Origin: an uncultured Arcanobacterium sp.
GTDB taxonomy: Bacteria; Actinomycetota; Actinomycetes; Actinomycetales; Actinomycetaceae
DNA length: 64,000 nt
Assembly (NCBI GenBank): GCA_958428545.1
Contig: CAUAGM010000007.1
Span: forward strand, 1 to 64,000
Direction: 5' to 3'
Each line of letters starts with the position of its first letter. The stretch's first letter is position 1. The notes beneath the pieces were generated by a model, which did not search any database, was not told the DNA's origin, and saw nothing but the letters and a program-made list of their open reading frames with translations. Positions 62,440 through 64,000 of this stretch are shown here, piece by piece. The position numbers and the translations under genes were made by a program.

Positions 62440-63435
62440 ATGCCTGTGAGTCTTAGCGGACGCAGTTTCTTGAAACTTCTCGATTTTTCGTCAGATGAAA
62501 TTCGCTACCTGCTTCGTCTGTCGAAACAGTTCAAAGATATGAAGCTTGCTGGTGTCCCGCATAAGTATCTTAGCGGTAAGAATATTGTCTTGCTTTTTGA
62601 AAAGACTTCCACTCGTACCCGCTGTGCATTCGAAGTTGCTGGCTATGATCTTGGTATGGGCGTCACCTACCTCGATCCGGGCAGCTCTCAGATGGGTAAA
62701 AAAGAATCTATTGAGGATACTGCTCGTGTGCTTGGGCGTATGTACGACGGTATCGAATATCGTGGTTTTGCCCAAGAGATCGTCGAAGAAATTGCTGCTA
62801 AGGCTGGAGTTCCTGTATGGAATGGTTTGACGACGGAATTTCACCCAACGCAGATGCTCGCCGATATGCTCACAATCGAAGAGAATTTCCCGCAGGGTCT
62901 GCACCATCAGAAGTTGGTCTTTATGGGAGACGCTGGCAACAATGTGGGAAATTCTCTCATGGTTGTGTGTGCAAAACTTGGCTTGCACTTCGTTGCCTGC
63001 GGTCCGAAAGAGCAGATGCCAAATGATACGCTTGTTGAAACATGCCGTGAGATCGCTAAAGAAACTGGCGGCTGCATCACCATCACTGAAGATATTGATG
63101 AAGCGATTAAGGATGCTCACGTCGTCTACACAGATATTTGGGTATCGATGGGAGAGCCAAGCACTATCTGGGAAGAACGCATTAAACTTCTTGAACCGTA
63201 CCGCGTGACTGATGAAATCATGGCCAAGGCTCGTGAAGACGCAATTTTTATGCACTGTTTACCATCTTTCCATGATGTAAATACCACAATCGCTGCTGAA
63301 ATCGCTGAAAAGTTCAACGTCACGGAAATGGAAGTTGCTGATTCCGTTTTTGAATCTTCTCGTTCAAAAGTATTTGAAGAAGCAGAAAATCGTATGCACA
63401 CCATTAAAGCTGTGTTGTATGCAACTCTTTCTTGA
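62440..63435 (+). CDS. arcB: Ornithine carbamoyltransferase, probably catabolic
   Basis: The enzyme interconverts citrulline plus phosphate with ornithine plus carbamoyl phosphate. ATG 62440 (MPVSLSGRSF) has AAAGGGG upstream; 331 residues. The carbamoyl-phosphate loop STRTR is at 57-61 and HCLP at 272-275. Carbamate kinase immediately downstream points to the arginine deiminase pathway, hence arcB rather than argF; arcA is not in the window. Confidence 0.92.
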   Translation: MPVSLSGRSFLKLLDFSSDEIRYLLRLSKQFKDMKLAGVPHKYLSGKNIVLLFEKTSTRTRCAFEVAGYDLGMGVTYLDPGSSQMGKKESIEDTARVLGRMYDGIEYRGFAQEIVEEIAAKAGVPVWNGLTTEFHPTQMLADMLTIEENFPQGLHHQKLVFMGDAGNNVGNSLMVVCAKLGLHFVACGPKEQMPNDTLVETCREIAKETGGCITITEDIDEAIKDAHVVYTDIWVSMGEPSTIWEERIKLLEPYRVTDEIMAKAREDAIFMHCLPSFHDVNTTIAAEIAEKFNVTEMEVADSVFESSRSKVFEEAENRMHTIKAVLYATLS

Positions 63436-63444
63436 AAGATATTG

Positions 63445-64000
63445 ATGGCAGAAAGAATTGTTGTTGCTCTTGGCGGAAATGCGCTTGGCAAAACCCCTCA
63501 AGAGCAGTCGGAATTGATTTCGGCAACGGCATCGTCAATTGTCGATCTCGTGCAGAGCGGTAACCGCGTGATCGTCACGCACGGCAACGGTCCTCAAGTA
63601 GGGATGATTAACCTTGCTCTTGATACAGCTGCGAAAGAGGGCATAAGCCCTCATATTCCGTTGGCTGAATGCGGTGCGATGTCGCAGGGATATATCGGCT
63701 ATCATCTTCAGCAGGCAATTGGCGACGAGCTTGATGCGCGTCAGCTCGATATTGATTGTGCATCGATTGTGACTCAGACTGTGGTAGATGCGCAGGATCC
63801 AGCTTTCCAAAAGCCGACTAAACCAGTTGGTGCTTTCTATACCGAGGAAGAAGCGAAAGTGCTTGCCGAGCATACAGGCAATCAATACGTTGAAGATTCT
63901 GGGCGCGGTTGGCGCAGGGTAGTGGCATCGCCCTTGCCAGCGACTATTCGTGAAGCTCGTCTTATTCGCAGGTTGGTTGATTGCGGTACCGTTATTGTTG
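63445..64000 (+). CDS. arcC: Carbamate kinase, 5' part
   Basis: Carbamate kinase makes ATP from carbamoyl phosphate and ADP, the energy-yielding step of arginine deimination. The gene runs off the right edge; about 185 of roughly 310 residues are seen. Landmarks are IVVALGGNALG, VIVTHGNGPQVGMI, QTVVDAQDPAFQKPTKPVG and EDSGRGWRRVVASP. It starts 9 bp after arcB, so the two form one transcript. Confidence 0.94.
   Translation, partial: MAERIVVALGGNALGKTPQEQSELISATASSIVDLVQSGNRVIVTHGNGPQVGMINLALDTAAKEGISPHIPLAECGAMSQGYIGYHLQQAIGDELDARQLDIDCASIVTQTVVDAQDPAFQKPTKPVGAFYTEEEAKVLAEHTGNQYVEDSGRGWRRVVASPLPATIREARLIRRLVDCGTVIV

Noticed and set aside
1..64000. CRISPR arrays, tRNA or rRNA genes, insertion sequences, prophage genes
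   Set aside because: I looked for repeat-spacer periodicity, tRNA-like CCA ends and cloverleaf arms, transposase motifs and phage proteins and found none I could support.

Overview
The window is chromosomal DNA of an actinobacterium, most likely a member of the Actinomycetaceae with moderate-to-low GC for the phylum (judged by eye). Three things point there. The gene order dapA-rnj-ftsK-pgsA-cinA-clgR-DUF3046-recA-recX-miaB-miaA-hflX and mraZ-rsmH-ftsL-ftsI-murF-mraY-murD-ftsW-murG-murC-ftsQ-ftsZ-sepF-yggT-divIVA is actinobacterial. SOS boxes have the actinobacterial/Gram-positive form (TCGAAC N4 GTTCGA type). Lineage markers such as SepF, DivIVA, DUF3040, DUF3046 and PAC2 are present. I cannot assign a species from sequence alone.

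Layout. 1-3.8 kb: end of a sortase-type pilus locus (3' part of an LPxTG surface protein, a major pilin, a class C sortase). 4.2-4.9 kb: a GNAT acetyltransferase on the minus strand. 5.4-25.1 kb: housekeeping and DNA-repair block (dapA, RNase J, FtsK, PgsA, CinA, ClgR-like regulator, DUF3046, RecA, RecX, MiaB, MiaA, HflX, DinG-like helicase, LexA, an unrecognised SOS-controlled membrane protein, NrdR). 25.3-31.1 kb: minus-strand acyl-CoA synthetase, SerA and a HelD-like helicase. 31.2-55.8 kb: PAC2 protein, DinB, DUF3040, the complete division and cell-wall cluster, LspA, RluD-type pseudouridine synthase and DnaE. 55.8-57.2 kb: a Fur/Zur-type regulator and an ABC-3 metal permease gene interrupted by two nonsense codons. 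57.5-60.4 kb: glycyl-tRNA synthetase and DusB. 60.7-62.4 kb: accessory pocket with a secreted protein, an overlapping two-helix membrane protein, operator-like inverted repeats and a broken small gene. 62.4-64 kb: ornithine carbamoyltransferase and the start of carbamate kinase (arginine deiminase type pathway).

How the parts work together. recA, lexA and the gene divergent from lexA carry SOS boxes, giving a compact damage response next to RecX, DinG and DinB (no SOS box seen for the last two). The gene divergent from lexA sits where other actinobacteria encode their SOS division inhibitor, and has the Arg-rich N-terminus plus single membrane helix of ChiZ but no LysM domain. The division cluster is densely packed, with start/stop overlaps and a MraZ-type operator in front. 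The accessory secreted-protein/membrane-protein pair is the best candidate for an undescribed system, possibly a processed antimicrobial protein with its immunity protein; this is inference only. A recurring oddity is short tandem duplication (15-39 bp), both between genes and inside coding regions, where it yields low-complexity protein tails and linkers.
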